A DNA stretch of 64,000 nt from contig NZ_AQOR01000014.1 in assembly GCF_009846755.1 (NCBI RefSeq), positions 29,963 through 93,962 on the forward strand, written 5' to 3'. Positions 27,713-35,599 of this stretch are shown piece after piece (within the stretch, counting starts at the first letter, position 1; each line of letters starts with the position of its first letter). The stretch comes from Alcanivorax sp. S71-1-4 (lineage in GTDB: Bacteria > Pseudomonadota > Gammaproteobacteria > Pseudomonadales > Alcanivoracaceae). The translations under genes and the position numbers were made by a program. The notes beneath the pieces were generated by a model that worked only from the letters and a program-made list of their open reading frames with translations, did not search any database and was not told the DNA's origin.

Positions 27713-28461
27713 CAGATCACCTTCGCTTCGTTCTTCAGTTTATCAACCAGCTCCTCGACGGAAGCCACCTTGATACCTGCCTGGCGCTCGGCCGGCGGCT
27801 CAACCTTGAGGGTCTTGACGCGCGGCGTCAGATCCACGCCCAGATCGGCCGGGGAAACGGTGTCCAGCGGCTTTTTCTTGGCTTTCATGATGTTCGGCAG
27901 GGAGGCGTAGCGCGGCTCGTTGAGGCGCAGGTCGGTGGTGACCACCGCCGGCAGGCTCAGCTCAACGGTTTGCAGACCACCGTCGATTTCGCGGGTGACG
28001 CTCACTTTGCCGTCGGCGACGTTCACTTCGGAAGCAAAGGTGCCCTGCGGCATGCCGGTCAGCGCGGCCAGCATCTGGCCGGTCTGGTTGTTGTCGTCGT
28101 CGATGGCCTGTTTGCCGAGGATGACCAGATCCGGGCTTTCCTTTTCCACCAGCGCCTTGAGTGCCTTGGCAACGCCCAGCGGCTGGGTGTTCTCTTCGGT
28201 TTCGACCAGGATGGCACGGTCAGCGCCCAGTGCCATGGCGGTGCGCAGTTGTTCCTGGGCGGTCTTGCTGCCCACGGTGACCACCACGATTTCGGTGACA
28301 ACACCTTTTTCTTTCAGGCGCACGGCCTCTTCCACTGCGATTTCGCAGAACGGGTTCATGGCCATTTTGACGTTGGCGAGATCGACACCGGACTGGTCCG
28401 CCTTGACGCGTACCTTCACGTTGTAATCCACGACCCGCTTGATCGGTACAAGAACCTTCAT
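27712..28461 (-). CDS. etfB: Electron transfer flavoprotein, beta subunit
   Basis: A 249-residue ETF beta subunit, with [20 protein letters not shown] at the N-terminus, the AMP-binding region [19 protein letters not shown], and the C-terminal recognition segment around [20 protein letters not shown] that docks to acyl-CoA dehydrogenases. ATG 28461 with GAGGA six bases upstream gives the standard start, although the frame extends to 28527. It is the first gene of the etfBA operon and is divergent from ETF-QO. Confidence 0.96.
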   Translation of the reverse strand: MKVLVPIKRVVDYNVKVRVKADQSGVDLANVKMAMNPFCEIAVEEAVRLKEKGVVTEIVVVTVGSKTAQEQLRTAMALGADRAILVETEENTQPLGVAKALKALVEKESPDLVILGKQAIDDDNNQTGQMLAALTGMPQGTFASEVNVADGKVSVTREIDGGLQTVELSLPAVVTTDLRLNEPRYASLPNIMKAKKKPLDTVSPADLGVDLTPRVKTLKVEPPAERQAGIKVASVEELVDKLKNEAKVI

Positions 28462-28481
28462 AGGATCCTCGGAATATTCCG

Positions 28482-28706
28482 TTAGTGATGACTGGAAAGG
28501 AGGCGCGCCAGCGCCGGCCGCGGCCACCCCCGCGCGATGAGTGCGGTATGTTGACGGCAGACATCTTGGACGTCAATAGCCACGGGCTTGCCCAAGCGCC
28601 CCGAACCTTTTGATTTTCCTGCAAATAGCCTTGCAGTTCGTACCAGAAAACCGACGCGGCAGTCACATTTAGCCATTGCCTTTTCCTTGTAAATCAAGCA
28701 GTTCAA
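28482..28706 (-). other. etfB leader with a possible small frame
   Basis: The minus-strand leader of etfB contains an open frame; an internal ATG at about 28676 is preceded by AAGGAAAAGGC and would encode about 64 residues starting MAKCDCRVGFLVRTARLFAG. The product resembles nothing I know and ends in low-quality sequence, so it is more likely untranslated leader. A 12-bp palindrome, CGGAATATTCCG, sits at 28470-28481 just before the etfB ribosome binding site. Confidence 0.3.
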
Positions 28707-28718
28707 AGCCGATAATTA

Positions 28719-28730
28719 AAACGGTTGTTT
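28719..28730. promoter_or_regulatory. Candidate PsrA-type operator between etfB and ETF-QO
   Basis: AAAC-GGTT-GTTT matches the core of the (G/C)AAAC-N4-GTTT(G/C) boxes recalled for PsrA, the fatty-acid-responsive TetR regulator of beta-oxidation and etf genes in pseudomonads. A -10-like TTTAAT/TAATTA for the etfB direction overlaps it. The assignment is by motif and position only. Confidence 0.5.
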
Positions 28731-28890
28731 GAATTGACACCGGGACGCGGCGCGCGGGCCATGCACGGGGTGGCATGCCGGCCCCAACGGTGTGGCAGGG
28801 GCTGTCCCTGCTCTATATACTGCGCGCCACCCCGATATTGCCCGCCCGACGGGCACATGCTCTCTAACCTTGTGACAAAGGAGACAGGCT

Positions 28891-30543
28891 GTGGAACGCG
28901 AAGCAATGGAAGTCGACGTCGTTATCGTCGGCGCAGGCCCTTCCGGGCTGGCAACTGCTTGCCGTCTGGGCCAGATCGCACAGGAAACCGGCCAGGAAAT
29001 CAGCGTCGTCGTGGTCGAGAAAGGCTCCGAGGTCGGCGCCCACATCCTCTCCGGTGCCGTGCTGGAGCCGCGCGCGCTCAACGAACTGTTCCCGAACTGG
29101 AAGGACCTGGGCGCACCGTTGAACGTACCGGTGAAAGAAGACGAGATCTTCTATATGACCAGCGCCGACAAGGCGATGAAGGTGCCCGGCCTGTTCGTCC
29201 CGAAAACCATGCACAACGAAGGCAACTATATTGTCTCGCTGGGCAATGTCTGCCGCTGGCTGGCTGAACAGGCCGAGGGCCTGGGCATCGAAGTGTTTCC
29301 GGGCTTCGCCGCCACCGAGATTCTCTATGACGAGAACGGCGCCGTGCGCGGTATCGCCACGGGCGATTTCGGCATTGGCCACAATGGCGAGCACAAGGCC
29401 AGCTACGCGCCGGGCATGGAGCTGCATGCCAAGTACACCATCTTCTCCGAGGGCTGCCGTGGCCACCTGGGCAAGCAGTTGATGGAGAAGTACAACCTGC
29501 GCGAAGGCGTGGACCCGCAACACTACGGCATCGGCATCAAGGAGCTGTGGGACATCGACCCGGCCAAGCACCGCGAAGGCCTGGTGATGCACTCCGCCGG
29601 CTGGCCGCTGACCGAATCCGGCTCGCTGGGCGGCGGCTTCCTGTATCACCTGGACAACAACCAGGTGGCGCTGGGGCTGATCACCGACCTGTGCTACAGC
29701 AACCCGCACGTCAGCCCGTTTGACGAGATGCAGCGCTGGAAGCTGAACCCGGAAGTGAAGAAATACCTGGAAGGCGGCAAGCGCGTCTCCTATGGCGCCC
29801 GTGCCATCGCCAAGGGTGGCCTGCAATCGCTGCCGAAGATGACCATGCCCGGCGCGCTGCTGGTCGGCTGTGATGCCGGCACGCTGAACTTCGCCAAGAT
29901 CAAGGGCAGCCACACGGCGATGAAGTCCGGCATGATCGCGGCCGAAGTGATCGCCGAGGCGCTGAAGGCAGGCCGTGGCAATGACGAGCTGACCGAGTAC
30001 AAGGCCGCGTTTGACGGCAGCTGGATTCATGAAGAGCTGCATACGCAACGCAACTTCGGCCCGTACCAGCACAAGTTCGGCAACTTCATCGGCTCCGGCC
30101 TGGCGGTGCTCGACCTGAACTTCCTCGGCGGCAAGATGCCGTTCACCCTGCGTGACGAAACGCCGGACCACGCCACCATGAAACTGGCGTCCGAGTGCAA
30201 GAAGATCGATTACCCGAAACCGGACGGCAAGCTGACCTTCAACAAGCTGGATTCGGTGTTCCTGTCGAACACCAACCACGAAGAAGACCAGCCCTGCCAC
30301 CTGCAGTTGAAGGACCCGTCCGTTCCCATCGACGTGAACCTGCCGAAGTGGGACGAGCCGGCACAGCGTTACTGCCCGGCGGGTGTGTATGAAGTGGTAA
30401 CCAACGACGACGGTTCCAAGCGCTTCCAGATCAATGCGCAGAACTGTGTGCACTGTAAAACCTGTGACATCAAGGACCCGACCCAGAATATTAATTGGGT
30501 GGCGCCGGAAGGCACGGGTGGGCCGAATTACCCGAATATGTAA
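28891..30543 (+). CDS. Electron transfer flavoprotein-ubiquinone oxidoreductase
   Basis: A 550-residue ETF-QO. The N-terminal FAD motif is VVIVGAGPSGLATACRLGQI; the middle includes SGAVLEPRALNELFPNWKDL and KGSHTAMKSGMIAAEVIAEA; the C-terminal 4Fe-4S region supplies cysteines in RYCPAGVYE and QNCVHCKTCDIKDPTQNINW. It passes electrons from ETF to the quinone pool at the inner membrane. The start is GTG 28891, with AAGGAGACAGGCT ideally spaced; the next in-frame ATG at 28906 would lack this. A TATACT -10-like hexamer lies near 28817. It is transcribed divergently from etfBA and ends at a strong terminator. Confidence 0.95.
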   Translation: MEREAMEVDVVIVGAGPSGLATACRLGQIAQETGQEISVVVVEKGSEVGAHILSGAVLEPRALNELFPNWKDLGAPLNVPVKEDEIFYMTSADKAMKVPGLFVPKTMHNEGNYIVSLGNVCRWLAEQAEGLGIEVFPGFAATEILYDENGAVRGIATGDFGIGHNGEHKASYAPGMELHAKYTIFSEGCRGHLGKQLMEKYNLREGVDPQHYGIGIKELWDIDPAKHREGLVMHSAGWPLTESGSLGGGFLYHLDNNQVALGLITDLCYSNPHVSPFDEMQRWKLNPEVKKYLEGGKRVSYGARAIAKGGLQSLPKMTMPGALLVGCDAGTLNFAKIKGSHTAMKSGMIAAEVIAEALKAGRGNDELTEYKAAFDGSWIHEELHTQRNFGPYQHKFGNFIGSGLAVLDLNFLGGKMPFTLRDETPDHATMKLASECKKIDYPKPDGKLTFNKLDSVFLSNTNHEEDQPCHLQLKDPSVPIDVNLPKWDEPAQRYCPAGVYEVVTNDDGSKRFQINAQNCVHCKTCDIKDPTQNINWVAPEGTGGPNYPNM

Positions 30544-30560
30544 TTTCCCCCGCCTCATGA

Positions 30561-30592
30561 CAAGGCCCCGCAATGCGGGGCCTTGTTTTTTT
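30561..30592 (+). terminator. Rho-independent terminator of ETF-QO
   Basis: CAAGGCCCCGC and GCGGGGCCTTG form an 11-bp stem with an AAT loop, followed by a T7-8 tract, 18 bases after the ETF-QO stop. Confidence 0.92.
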
Positions 30593-30617
30593 GGGTGCAT
30601 CACACATGACGTCTGCC

Positions 30618-30786
30618 GTAGGGTGGGAAGAGCCAAAGGCAAAACCCACCACGTCCATGCCGCACACTGCTCGCACAAAAACAGCGAAACCACCTACCTC
30701 CCAAGCTGGGTGATTTCGATGGTTTTGCGGGAGTGATGAACGGGCATGGACACGGTGGGTTTCGCCTTTGGCTCTACCCACCCTAC
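30618..30786. repeat. 169-bp palindromic repeat element, copy B
   Basis: The outer arms 30618-30650 (GTAGGGTGGGAAGAGCCAAA...) and 30754-30786 match as inverted repeats at 31 of 33 positions, with an inner imperfect inverted repeat. It corresponds to copy A at 13819-14026, sharing CGCACACTGCTCGCACAAAA and the GGGCATGGAC inner arm, but lacks about 40 internal and terminal bases. It lies between convergent ETF-QO and higA; its right terminal GTAGGG (minus strand) contains the TAG stop codon of higA. Confidence 0.87.
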
Positions 30787-31088
30787 CCCTCCTTCAACCG
30801 TTGCTGCCAGGGAACGATCTGGCTAAGCGTATCCGCCAGGGCCCGCTCCGCAAGCTCGGAATCATGCTCCATCTGCGCGCGTAGCCAGTAGCCTCGGGAC
30901 AGGCCGAAGAAGCGGCACAGGCGCAGGTCGGTGTCGGCGGTGACGGCGCGTTTGCCGGCGACGATATCGCCGATGCGCTGGGCCGGCACGCCGATTTCCT
31001 TGGCCAGGCGGTATTTGGTGATGCCCAGCGGTTTGAGGAATTCTTCGTCCAGCAGTTCGCCCGGGGTGACGGGATCAAGACGGGTCAT
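30783..31088 (-). CDS. higA: HigA-type antitoxin (HTH)
   Basis: A 101-residue protein with an XRE-type helix-turn-helix: TPGELLDEEFLKPLGITKYR, LAKEIGVPAQRIGDIVAGKR, then FFGLSRGYWLRAQMEHDSEL. This is the VapI/HigA family. It neutralises the HigB toxin encoded 14 bases upstream and should bind the operator upstream of higB. ATG 31088 gives the standard N-terminus MTRLDPVTPG. Its last codons run into the inverted-repeat element, which provides the stop codon, so the C-terminal sequence (QQRLKEG) may be altered compared with relatives. Confidence 0.9.
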   Translation of the reverse strand: MTRLDPVTPGELLDEEFLKPLGITKYRLAKEIGVPAQRIGDIVAGKRAVTADTDLRLCRFFGLSRGYWLRAQMEHDSELAERALADTLSQIVPWQQRLKEG

Positions 31089-31102
31089 GGTGCACCTCCC
31101 GG

Positions 31103-31381
31103 TCAGTGGTAATCGACGATCTCCACCTCGGCCGGGCCAAGCGGCGTCCAGCGGAAGCAGAGACGGAACTGATCGTTCACCCGGATGCTGTAGCAACCTG
31201 CGCGGTCACCATAGAGGGACTCCAGCCGGTTGCCGGGCGGGACGCGCAGGTCACTGAGTTCGCTGGCGATCTGCAACTGCCGCAGCTTGCGCAGCACCAC
31301 CCTGGCCACCGCACTGAAACGCGGGACGGACTGCCCTGCTGCCAGCCGTCGCGTCTCCCGGCATCGGAACGACACGATCAT
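31103..31381 (-). CDS. higB: HigB/RelE-family toxin
   Basis: A 92-residue RelE-superfamily mRNA interferase of the HigB (killer suppression) type: MIVSFRCRETRRL at the N-terminus, ARVVLRKLRQLQIASELSDL, then RLESLYGDRAGCYSIRVNDQ and FRLCFRWTPLGPAEVEIVDY. The GxYSIRVNxQxRLxFxW pattern is diagnostic. HigB cleaves mRNA on translating ribosomes when not bound by HigA. Toxin-first gene order with a 14-base gap is the normal higBA layout. Confidence 0.92.
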   Translation of the reverse strand: MIVSFRCRETRRLAAGQSVPRFSAVARVVLRKLRQLQIASELSDLRVPPGNRLESLYGDRAGCYSIRVNDQFRLCFRWTPLGPAEVEIVDYH

Positions 31382-31406
31382 GGCGAACAATAACGCGATG
31401 CGTTAA

Positions 31407-31421
31407 TAACGTCAAACGTTA
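31407..31421. promoter_or_regulatory. Candidate HigA operator
   Basis: TAACGT-CAA-ACGTTA is a perfect 6-bp inverted repeat within an AT-rich stretch 26 bases upstream of the higB start. It is suitably placed for autoregulation by HigA. Confidence 0.6.
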
Positions 31422-31554
31422 ATATCGAGAACATGGCGACCCCCTGCATGAATGTCAGCAGGACGGTAGCAAGCCTGGGCGGGGAACGACGTCAGCCATC
31501 CGCCCGGATGGCTGTCAGCCTTTGCGGTCTGTTGCCGTAGTCTTTTGCTGCCTG

Positions 31555-31703
31555 GCAGGCTGTTGAAAAACAGCCTGCGCTGACGGCCCAATCAGGCCGC
31601 CAGCAAAATCAAACGCGATAAGCGATTGATTTTCCATGTCCACCTTGATGGACCTGCGCCGCAAAAGTGGCTTGAAAAAACTCGAAGAGGCTTTTTCAAT
31701 ACC
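31555..31703. mobile_element. Non-coding element with inverted ends (IS remnant or MITE)
   Basis: The left end has a perfect hairpin, GCAGGCTGTT-GAAA-AACAGCCTGC (31555-31578). The right end, read in reverse complement, is GGTATTGAAAAAGCCTC, similar to the left GGCTGTTGAAAAACAGCC. The ~150 bases between hold no gene; an AATCAA/TTGATT inverted repeat lies near the centre. Similar TGTTGAAAAA ends occur on IS elements. It abuts the 3' end of the GNAT-nitrilase gene. The rest of the 31382-31718 gap shows only the HigA operator. Confidence 0.45.
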
Positions 31704-31718
31704 CTGTCAGGGGGACGG

Positions 31719-33263
31719 CTACTCCGCCCCCACCTGGCTGCGCCACTTGAGGCGATACATGTCGTGGCGGCGGTCCTTGAGGTTGGTCACCGAGCCCTCC
31801 TTGTGCAGCAGTTTCAGTTTTTCCAGGTCCACGTCGGCGAACAGCAGCATCTCGGTGTTCGGCACCGCTTCGCTGATGATGCCGTCGTGCGGGAAGTAGA
31901 AATCGCTGGGGGTAAATACCGCCGATTGCGCGTACTGGATATCGACGTTGTCCACCCGTGGCAGGTTGCCGACCGAGCCGGAAATGGCCACGTAGCACTC
32001 GTTTTCAATCGCGCGCGCCTGGGCGCAGTGGCGCACGCGCAGGTAACCATTTTTGGTGTCGGTCCAGAACGGCACGATCAGGATTTCCATGCCCTGCTCG
32101 GCGAGGATGCGGCCCAGTTCGGGGAATTCCACGTCGTAGCAGATCAGGATGCCGATACGCCCGGCGTCGGTTTCGAATACCTGAATATGGTCACCGCCTT
32201 CGATCCCCCAGTCACGACGTTCGCCCGGAGTGATGTGGACCTTGCGCTGTTCTTCCACGGTGCCGTCGCGCCGGCAGAGGTAGGCCACGTTGTAGACGTT
32301 GCCATTGTCCACCAGCGGCATGGAGCCGGCCACGATGTTGATGTTGTAGCTGACGGCCAGGTCGGATACCGCATCGCGGATTTCTTCGGTGAAACCGGCC
32401 AGGAAACGGATCGCATCGATGGACGGCAACTCTGCCTCCAGCCCCATCAGCGGCGCGCTGAAAAATTCGGGCAGCACAGCGAAATCCGCGCGGTAATCCG
32501 ACAGTGCATCGACGAAGAACTCCACCTGGCTGAGCAGGTCTTCCACCGAGCGCGCGGCGCGCATGCGGCGCTGCACCACACCCAGCCGCACGATGGTCTT
32601 GCTGACGTAGCCGGACTCGTCTTCCGGCTCCGGCATGTAGAGGATGTTGTCCCATTCCAGCAGCGTGGCGTAACCGCGCGAGTCTTCGTCTTCCGGCAGG
32701 TAGCGCTTGAGCAGGCGCTTGACGTCAAAGCCGTTGGACAACTGGAACGAGAGGATCGGGTCGTACAGCTTTTGCCGCTCGACCTGTTCGATATAGTCGG
32801 TCACCGACAGCGTGTCGGCATGCGCGGCGTAGCCCGGCAGACGGCCGCCGGCCAGTATCGCGCGCAGGTTTTCCTCACGGCAGAGTTCCTTGCGCGCCTC
32901 GTACAGGCGCCGGCCCAGGCGGTAGCCACGGAATTCCGGGTGCACGAACACATCCAGCCCGTACAGCGCGTCGCCTTCGTCATCGTGCGAGTGAACCTGG
33001 TTCTCGGTGATCAGGTCTTCGTAGCGGTGCGGGTTGGAGAAGCGGTCGTATTTCACCTTGATGGTCAGCGCCGCGGCCACCAGTTCATCATTGTCGACGA
33101 TGCAGAGCTGGCCTTCCGGGAACAACCGCATGAGTGCGCGCACGGTGTCTTCCGGCCAGGCGCCGCCGATGTCGGCGTAGACCATGTTCATCAGTTCCGC
33201 CAGTTGCGGGTAATCGTCCTCGGACAACGCACGCAACCGGAGTTTGGTACTTTCCTCGCCCAT
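31719..33263 (-). CDS. GNAT acetyltransferase / carbon-nitrogen hydrolase fusion
   Basis: A 514-residue two-domain protein. Residues ~8-200 form a GNAT domain (LRLRALSEDDYPQLAELMNM; GLDVFVHPEFRGYRLGRRLY, the acetyl-CoA loop). Residues ~220-510 are a nitrilase/amidase domain with the Glu-Lys-Cys triad in FAVLPEFFSAPL, EEQRKVHITPGE and GILICYDVEFPEL. This natural fusion is found in several bacterial groups; its substrate is not established. The upstream gene at 33279 lies only 15 bases away on the same strand and may share its transcript. Confidence 0.88.
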   Translation of the reverse strand: MGEESTKLRLRALSEDDYPQLAELMNMVYADIGGAWPEDTVRALMRLFPEGQLCIVDNDELVAAALTIKVKYDRFSNPHRYEDLITENQVHSHDDEGDALYGLDVFVHPEFRGYRLGRRLYEARKELCREENLRAILAGGRLPGYAAHADTLSVTDYIEQVERQKLYDPILSFQLSNGFDVKRLLKRYLPEDEDSRGYATLLEWDNILYMPEPEDESGYVSKTIVRLGVVQRRMRAARSVEDLLSQVEFFVDALSDYRADFAVLPEFFSAPLMGLEAELPSIDAIRFLAGFTEEIRDAVSDLAVSYNINIVAGSMPLVDNGNVYNVAYLCRRDGTVEEQRKVHITPGERRDWGIEGGDHIQVFETDAGRIGILICYDVEFPELGRILAEQGMEILIVPFWTDTKNGYLRVRHCAQARAIENECYVAISGSVGNLPRVDNVDIQYAQSAVFTPSDFYFPHDGIISEAVPNTEMLLFADVDLEKLKLLHKEGSVTNLKDRRHDMYRLKWRSQVGAE

Positions 33264-33278
33264 GGGAGCCCTCGAAGG

Positions 33279-33653
33279 TTACTGTCGCGGGGTGAAGGGG
33301 ATCAGCCACTGCATGGCCTGATTACGCAGTGCGGACGGCCCGTCCGGGTACAATGCCACGCCATCGGGACGGATAAACAGTACCGCGCCGGAGGTGAGGC
33401 CGACAAAGCCGGCGATCTGCTCGCGCACGAAGCCGTGTTCCTCGTGCCAGTCCGGTTGCATTGGCGCCGGGATCAGTTCGAAGCCGAGCACGCCGTTGCC
33501 GAGCGGGTCGGTCAGCGCCGGGCGGTCGCGGTACAGGCCCACCGCTTCAGCGCTGATCATCAGCACCATATCATGGTGAAAATACAGCAGGTTCACGTCC
33601 CCGCGTTCTGCGAGGGCGCACCGTTCATGAGACTGGATGATGGTATCGGTCAT
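33279..33653 (-). CDS. Hypothetical protein upstream of the GNAT-nitrilase gene
   Basis: A 124-residue soluble protein, rich in hydrophobic and Pro/Gly residues (LLYFHHDMVLMISAEAVGLY; FVGLTSGAVLFIRPDGVALY). I do not recognise the family. The open frame extends to 33893 but upstream sequence overlaps the divergent sirtuin gene, so ATG 33653 (or 33662) is used. Only 29 bases separate the two start codons. On the minus strand TATAAT at 33666-33661 would start transcription almost at the ATG, suggesting a leaderless message. Confidence 0.6.
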   Translation of the reverse strand: MTDTIIQSHERCALAERGDVNLLYFHHDMVLMISAEAVGLYRDRPALTDPLGNGVLGFELIPAPMQPDWHEEHGFVREQIAGFVGLTSGAVLFIRPDGVALYPDGPSALRNQAMQWLIPFTPRQ

Positions 33654-33682
33654 GGGCGGCATTATAACGTCAGGAGGGCGCC

Positions 33683-34405
33683 GTGCGCGAAAGCCGTGAA
33701 GCATTGAATATTGTGATCCTGACCGGGGCGGGCATTTCGGCCGAGTCCGGCATCCGCACTTTTCGCGGCGATGATGGCCTGTGGGAGAACCACCGGCTGG
33801 AGGACGTGGCCACGCCCGAGGCATTTCTGCGCCAGCCGGCACTGGTGCAGCGTTTCTATAACGACCGCCGCCGGCAACTGCATGCCCCGACACTCGCCCC
33901 CAACGCGGCGCACCATGCGCTGGCGCGGCTGGAACAGGCTCTGCCCGGACAGGTGCTGGTGATCACCCAGAACATCGACAACCTGCACGAGCGTGCGGGC
34001 AGCCAGGCACTGATTCACATGCACGGCGAACTGCTCAAGGGGCGTTGCCGGCTGTGCCAGGCGGTCACCGATGTGAGCGGCGATATCGATGGCGACACGC
34101 CCTGCCCGGCCTGCCACAGCACCGGTTGCCTGCGCCCGCATGTGGTCTGGTTTGGTGAAATGCCATTGCAGATGGATGACATTTACGAGGCCCTGTCGCG
34201 CTGCACGCTGTTTGTCAGCATCGGCACCTCTGGCAACGTCTATCCCGCCGCCGGATTTGTGGAGGTGGCGAATGAGGCCGGTGCCCACACGCTGGAGCTG
34301 AATCTGGAAGCATCGCGGGTGCGCACGGCTTTCCGGGAACACCGCGAGGGCCTCGCCTCGGTGCTGGTGCCGGCCTGGGTCGAGGGCCTGCTGGACGGCC
34401 CGTGA
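33683..34405 (+). CDS. cobB: NAD-dependent protein deacylase (CobB-like sirtuin)
   Basis: A 240-residue class III sirtuin. The NAD-binding loop is [29 protein letters not shown] and HMHGELL carry the catalytic His; a CxxC...CxxC zinc ribbon is in CRLC and [12 protein letters not shown] provides the Tyr-x-x-Arg pair that lets SIRT5-type enzymes remove succinyl groups as well as acetyl groups. The start is GTG 33683, with AGGAGG seven bases upstream. In bacteria such enzymes reactivate acyl-CoA synthetases, for example AacS-like ligases; a link to aacS here is speculation. Confidence 0.93.
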   Translation: MRESREALNIVILTGAGISAESGIRTFRGDDGLWENHRLEDVATPEAFLRQPALVQRFYNDRRRQLHAPTLAPNAAHHALARLEQALPGQVLVITQNIDNLHERAGSQALIHMHGELLKGRCRLCQAVTDVSGDIDGDTPCPACHSTGCLRPHVVWFGEMPLQMDDIYEALSRCTLFVSIGTSGNVYPAAGFVEVANEAGAHTLELNLEASRVRTAFREHREGLASVLVPAWVEGLLDGP

Positions 34406-34489
34406 TGGCATTTCCACCGTGTTTCTTCACTGCCGGGATTCCGCTAGACTGCCTGTCCCTGAACGACACGCAACAGGACCACCGGCATC

Positions 34490-35563
34490 ATGGCGCAGAC
34501 ACAGGTTGACGACCTCAATATTGAATCCCAGACGCTGCTGACCACGCCGCGCGAACTGAAAGCGAAATTGCCGCTTTCCGACAGCGCGCGCGAGACGGTC
34601 GCCGCCGGCCGTCAGGCTGTGCGTGACATCCTCGACCGCAAGGACCCGCGCCTGTTCATCGTGATCGGCCCCTGCTCCATCCATGATGTGGACGCTGCCC
34701 ATGACTACGCCGCCCGCCTGAAGACACTGGCGGACGAAGTCCAGGACACCCTGCTGCTGGTCCAGCGCGTGTATTTCGAGAAACCGCGTACCACGGTCGG
34801 CTGGAAGGGATTGATCAACGACCCGTACATGAACGACACCTTCAAGATCGAAGACGGCCTGCACATTGCCCGCAAGCTGCTGCTGGACATGGCCGAAATG
34901 GGCCTGCCCACCGCCACGGAAGCCCTGGACCCGATCACCCCGCAGTACATGCAGGACCTGATCACCTGGTCGGCCATCGGCGCGCGCACCACCGAATCGC
35001 AGACCCATCGGGAAATGTCCTCCGGCCTGTCCAGCCCGGTGGGCTTCAAGAACGGCACCGACGGCGGCCTGGACGTGGCCATCAATGCCATGCTCAGCGT
35101 GCGTCACCCGCACCGTTTTCTGGGCATCGACTCGGACGGCAAGGTCGCGGTCACCGTGACCCGTGGCAACCCGTACGCACACGTTGTGCTGCGTGGCGGC
35201 GGCGGCAAGCCGAACTATGATTCCGTGTCGGTGGCGCTGGCTGAGAAAGCGCTGGGCAAGGCCAATGTCTCCACCAACATCATGGTCGACTGCAGCCACG
35301 CCAACTCCAACAAGGACCCGGCCTTGCAGACGCTGGTGATGGAAAACATCACCAACCAGATCCTGGAAGGCAACCAGTCGATTGTCGGGCTGATGGTGGA
35401 ATCCAACCTCAAGCACGGCAACCAGTCGATTCCGGCGGACCTGAGCCAGCTCGAATACGGTGTCTCCGTGACTGACGGCTGCATCGGCTGGGACGATACC
35501 GAAAACGCCATCCGTCACATGGCGGCAAAACTGCGCGACGTGCTGCCCGGCCGCAAGGCCTGA
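34490..35563 (+). CDS. 3-deoxy-7-phosphoheptulonate synthase (DAHP synthase), class I
   Basis: A 357-residue AroF/G/H-type enzyme, first step of the shikimate pathway (phosphoenolpyruvate plus erythrose 4-phosphate). Motifs include IVIGPCSIHDVDAAHDYA, LLVQRVYFEKPRTTVGWKGL, IGARTTESQTHREMSSGLSS, VDCSHANSNKD and SVTDGCIGWDDTENAI. Length is typical of the E. coli paralogues, each feedback-regulated by one aromatic amino acid; which effector applies here cannot be read with confidence. AGGACC precedes the ATG. The gene appears to stand alone. Confidence 0.94.
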   Translation: MAQTQVDDLNIESQTLLTTPRELKAKLPLSDSARETVAAGRQAVRDILDRKDPRLFIVIGPCSIHDVDAAHDYAARLKTLADEVQDTLLLVQRVYFEKPRTTVGWKGLINDPYMNDTFKIEDGLHIARKLLLDMAEMGLPTATEALDPITPQYMQDLITWSAIGARTTESQTHREMSSGLSSPVGFKNGTDGGLDVAINAMLSVRHPHRFLGIDSDGKVAVTVTRGNPYAHVVLRGGGGKPNYDSVSVALAEKALGKANVSTNIMVDCSHANSNKDPALQTLVMENITNQILEGNQSIVGLMVESNLKHGNQSIPADLSQLEYGVSVTDGCIGWDDTENAIRHMAAKLRDVLPGRKA

Positions 35564-35599
35564 TCACACCGGGGCAAGGTGTGCACCCTGCCCCGTCGT

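Noticed and set aside
31626..33707. A 693-codon plus-strand open frame
   Set aside because: It is antisense to the GNAT-nitrilase gene and its upstream neighbour; the product is His/Gln/Val-rich with no domain.
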